Shown piece after piece: positions 63,201 to 64,000 of a stretch of DNA of 64,000 nucleotides. The stretch is from Chitinophagales bacterium (GTDB lineage Bacteria; Bacteroidota; Bacteroidia; Chitinophagales; Chitinophagaceae): the NCBI GenBank assembly GCA_013298665.1, contig JAAFIK010000012.1, positions 33,507 through 97,506 on the forward strand, written 5' to 3'. The notes beneath the pieces are model-generated. The model did not search any database. It was not told where the DNA came from and worked only from the letters and a program-made list of their open reading frames with translations. The number at the start of each line of letters is the position of its first letter. Positions within the stretch are counted from its first letter, which is position 1. The position numbers and the translations under genes were made by a program.

Positions 63201-63833
63201 AATACCGGCCGCTATATCCTGCAAACGGGCAGCAATGGTTTGGCAACCGATGCCATCTTTCAGCGCAAACATTATGCTACAGCCGGCATAAACATACAGA
63301 TCGATAATCGTAACCAGCCCAACCTGCCTGTACGTGGCCTCAACTGGACAACCGGCATAGCGGCAGCAGGAGGGCTCAACAGCGCCAGCCGCAATACCCT
63401 TACCCTGCAAACAGACCTGCGCTTTTATGCCTCGCTCAACAGCCCGGCAAAACTGGTACTTGCGGCAAGGTTTGGCGGAGGGCATATCCTGGGCGATTTT
63501 GAATTCTTCCAGGCGATGCAACTGGGCGGCCACAACAATCTTCGGGGCTATCGCAACCACCGGTTTGCCGGTCGCAGTATGGCGTACAGCAATGTGGAAC
63601 TACGCATGAAACTGTTTGATTTTGCAGGCTACCTCTTTCCCGGTACGGTAGGCTGTATTGCTTTTAACGATGTTGGGCGGGTATGGTACAGGGGGGATGC
63701 ATCGGCAACCTGGCACTATACACCGGGAGCAGGGTTGTACCTTGCACCGGCCGGGCTGGTAGTGATTGCCGCCACCGTTGGGTTTTCAAAGGAAGAAACC
63801 CTGCCCCTGGTATCGCTGGGATTCAGGTTTTAA
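60210..63833 (+). CDS. Metallophosphoesterase fused to kinase-like middle and outer-membrane beta-barrel
   Basis: This 1207-residue exported protein has three parts. Residues of about 25-330 form a calcineurin-like metallophosphoesterase with IGDAGESKG, FLGDNIYP, PGNHDWAKG, FASHHPFRS and VHGHDHT, so all metal ligands are present. A middle region of about 360-840 contains RLFDMFIGDFDRHEDQWRWG (about 573-592) and YYPVPRDRDQAFF (about 599-611). This arrangement resembles the catalytic DRHxxN...D pair of lipid and Fam20-type kinases. The C-terminal 350 or so residues end in the surface-antigen/BamA-type barrel (GGHNNLRGYRNHRFAGRSMAYSNVELRMKL...FVSLGFRF-like end with terminal Phe). It is an outer-membrane enzyme translated together with the lipoprotein upstream. 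Confidence 0.9.
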   Translation: MMLRSYRILILISLYIGTGLPVVAQQLQHRIILIGDAGESKGGKQPVVEAAMASGKLTVQSTVVFLGDNIYPAGLPDSSDAGYNTYATTLEAQLKAARQSPAQVYFIPGNHDWAKGRSNGAAIAQNQQRYIEAAGLPNAHFVPANGCPGPEEIVLAPGLVLVVINSQWWLQGTDKPAIGSGCDCSNGDEVAARLREIAWRHRNSVLVFASHHPFRSYGPHGGYFTLRQHLFPLTDLNRKLWLPLPGIGSIYPISRSVFGNIQDIQHPVYQKMITQLTDALRQHPATFFVHGHDHTLQHIRYNQHNYIVSGSGARTNPVKKGRYSNFAASEEGYAVMDVMTDHSVVTSFYNVQNQRLYSFTQAPPAPVVPPAAQPAASLIQADTVLVSAGKRYDKAGRLKRLLFGQTYRKVWAAALPFRVFHLTQEQGGLAILQRGGGKQTKSLRLEDKTGKQWVIRSIDKNPVSALPPALQQTFALDIVQDQISAAHPYAPLVVPVLAAAAGVPHTNPELVWIPADTALGNHMADFANTLCLFEEREPGITGKSYSTAKVLENLEEDNDDKADQQLVLKARLFDMFIGDFDRHEDQWRWGATKSGKGKTYYPVPRDRDQAFFINNGLITNLAAAPYLVPSVQGFRKKYRNINTFNFSTRFFDRNFLNEPDEAQWQRAAENLVAAMTDAVIDSAIKRLPEKIQQLSGDALRQTLRGKRNYFVADAMTYYRFLAKTIEVTGSDKKERFVLQSAANGRLLLQVFKIAKQGETPVLLFQRELNPAHTKELRLYGRGGADQFITDSLLQQPIKLRIIGGKGKDQYQTAGRLPTHIYDLAREENDLSEAGTAKLHTSNNPAVNNYNRTAFAYNQRIPALTGGFNPDDGLSLGAGIKIVRHSFRKSPAAVYQFNATHSLSTRAFRFRASALFNQLPGKTALELYADIKSPNNTTNFFGYGNASVYNNPGKQTFRFHRARYNLAEAGARLIQQPSRSVRLQYGAGYQFYAMDADDNTGRYILQTGSNGLATDAIFQRKHYATAGINIQIDNRNQPNLPVRGLNWTTGIAAAGGLNSASRNTLTLQTDLRFYASLNSPAKLVLAARFGGGHILGDFEFFQAMQLGGHNNLRGYRNHRFAGRSMAYSNVELRMKLFDFAGYLFPGTVGCIAFNDVGRVWYRGDASATWHYTPGAGLYLAPAGLVVIAATVGFSKEETLPLVSLGFRF

Positions 63834-64000
63834 GCAGGGCCGCAGGATAAACGTATAAAAGATTTTATCACCAATCACTAGCGTTGCGTTGTTGTAATCA
63901 TTAGTTCTTTGAAAGTATTGTCAGTATTGAGTTTGTAGGGTTTTTCTCCATAACACGATTTGAATTTTTTCGGGTAAAAAAAATCATATTTTGCTGGAAA

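Noticed and set aside
63834..64000. Possible start of a further gene at the right edge
   Set aside because: The last 167 bases are AT-rich non-coding sequence with no convincing start codon, frame or promoter inside the window.

Overview
The window looks like a chromosomal segment from a Bacteroidota bacterium, most likely of the Chitinophagaceae/Chitinophagales type. Three things point that way. Several secreted proteins end in type IX secretion (T9SS) sorting domains. Several genes are preceded by the Bacteroidota promoter pattern TTTG-N19-TAnnTTTG. The gene content (mreBCD-mrdA-rodA, POT peptide transporters, IPT/TIG, PKD and Calx-beta surface proteins, an ECF sigma module) is typical of the phylum. 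No rRNA, tRNA, CRISPR array or insertion sequence was found by eye.

Layout. 0-3.2 kb: the N-terminal end of an IPT/TIG secreted protein broken by a 127-bp tandem duplication, then typA/bipA and a small membrane protein. 3.2-6.3 kb: an AT-rich SIR2-like gene of 936 residues behind its own promoter, the best anti-phage defence candidate. 6.5-10.9 kb: an accessory cluster with two D-Ala-D-Ala-ligase-like ATP-grasp proteins (one fused to a SET methyltransferase), a separate SET protein, an ABC-type membrane domain without its ATPase, and a 14-codon ORF that could encode a peptide substrate. 10.8-19.8 kb: a SWIM/SNF2 helicase, an FKBP isomerase, a PAS histidine kinase and a beta-propeller protein. 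19.8-29.7 kb: a secreted alpha-amylase, two related lipoproteins, a class A beta-lactamase-like hydrolase and two POT transporters, all on the minus strand.

29.9-38.5 kb: purD, then the cell-shape operon mreB-mreC-mreD-mrdA-rodA and a metallo-beta-lactamase-fold hydrolase. 38.5-39.0 kb: three near-identical promoter/short RNA/terminator units in tandem on the minus strand. These look like a small-RNA family and are one of the two most interesting features of the window. 39.0-41.9 kb: an ECF sigma factor, a VPxGYF-repeat membrane protein (probable anti-sigma factor) and a Spy-like periplasmic protein in one operon, next to an orphan transketolase C-terminal half. 42-56 kb: a polysaccharide deacetylase, a T9SS type B PKD protein, a TIGR00266 protein, comB, gcvT and two very large secreted proteins. 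56.2-63.8 kb: a DUF421 protein and an overlapping three-gene unit (GAF-like protein, SdiA-regulated-like lipoprotein, and a phosphoesterase/beta-barrel fusion with a kinase-like motif in the middle).

The two places most worth following are the ATP-grasp/SET/mini-ORF cluster and the triplicated small-RNA units. The SIR2-like gene is a solid but more conventional defence candidate. All assignments come from reading motifs by eye; no database search was run.
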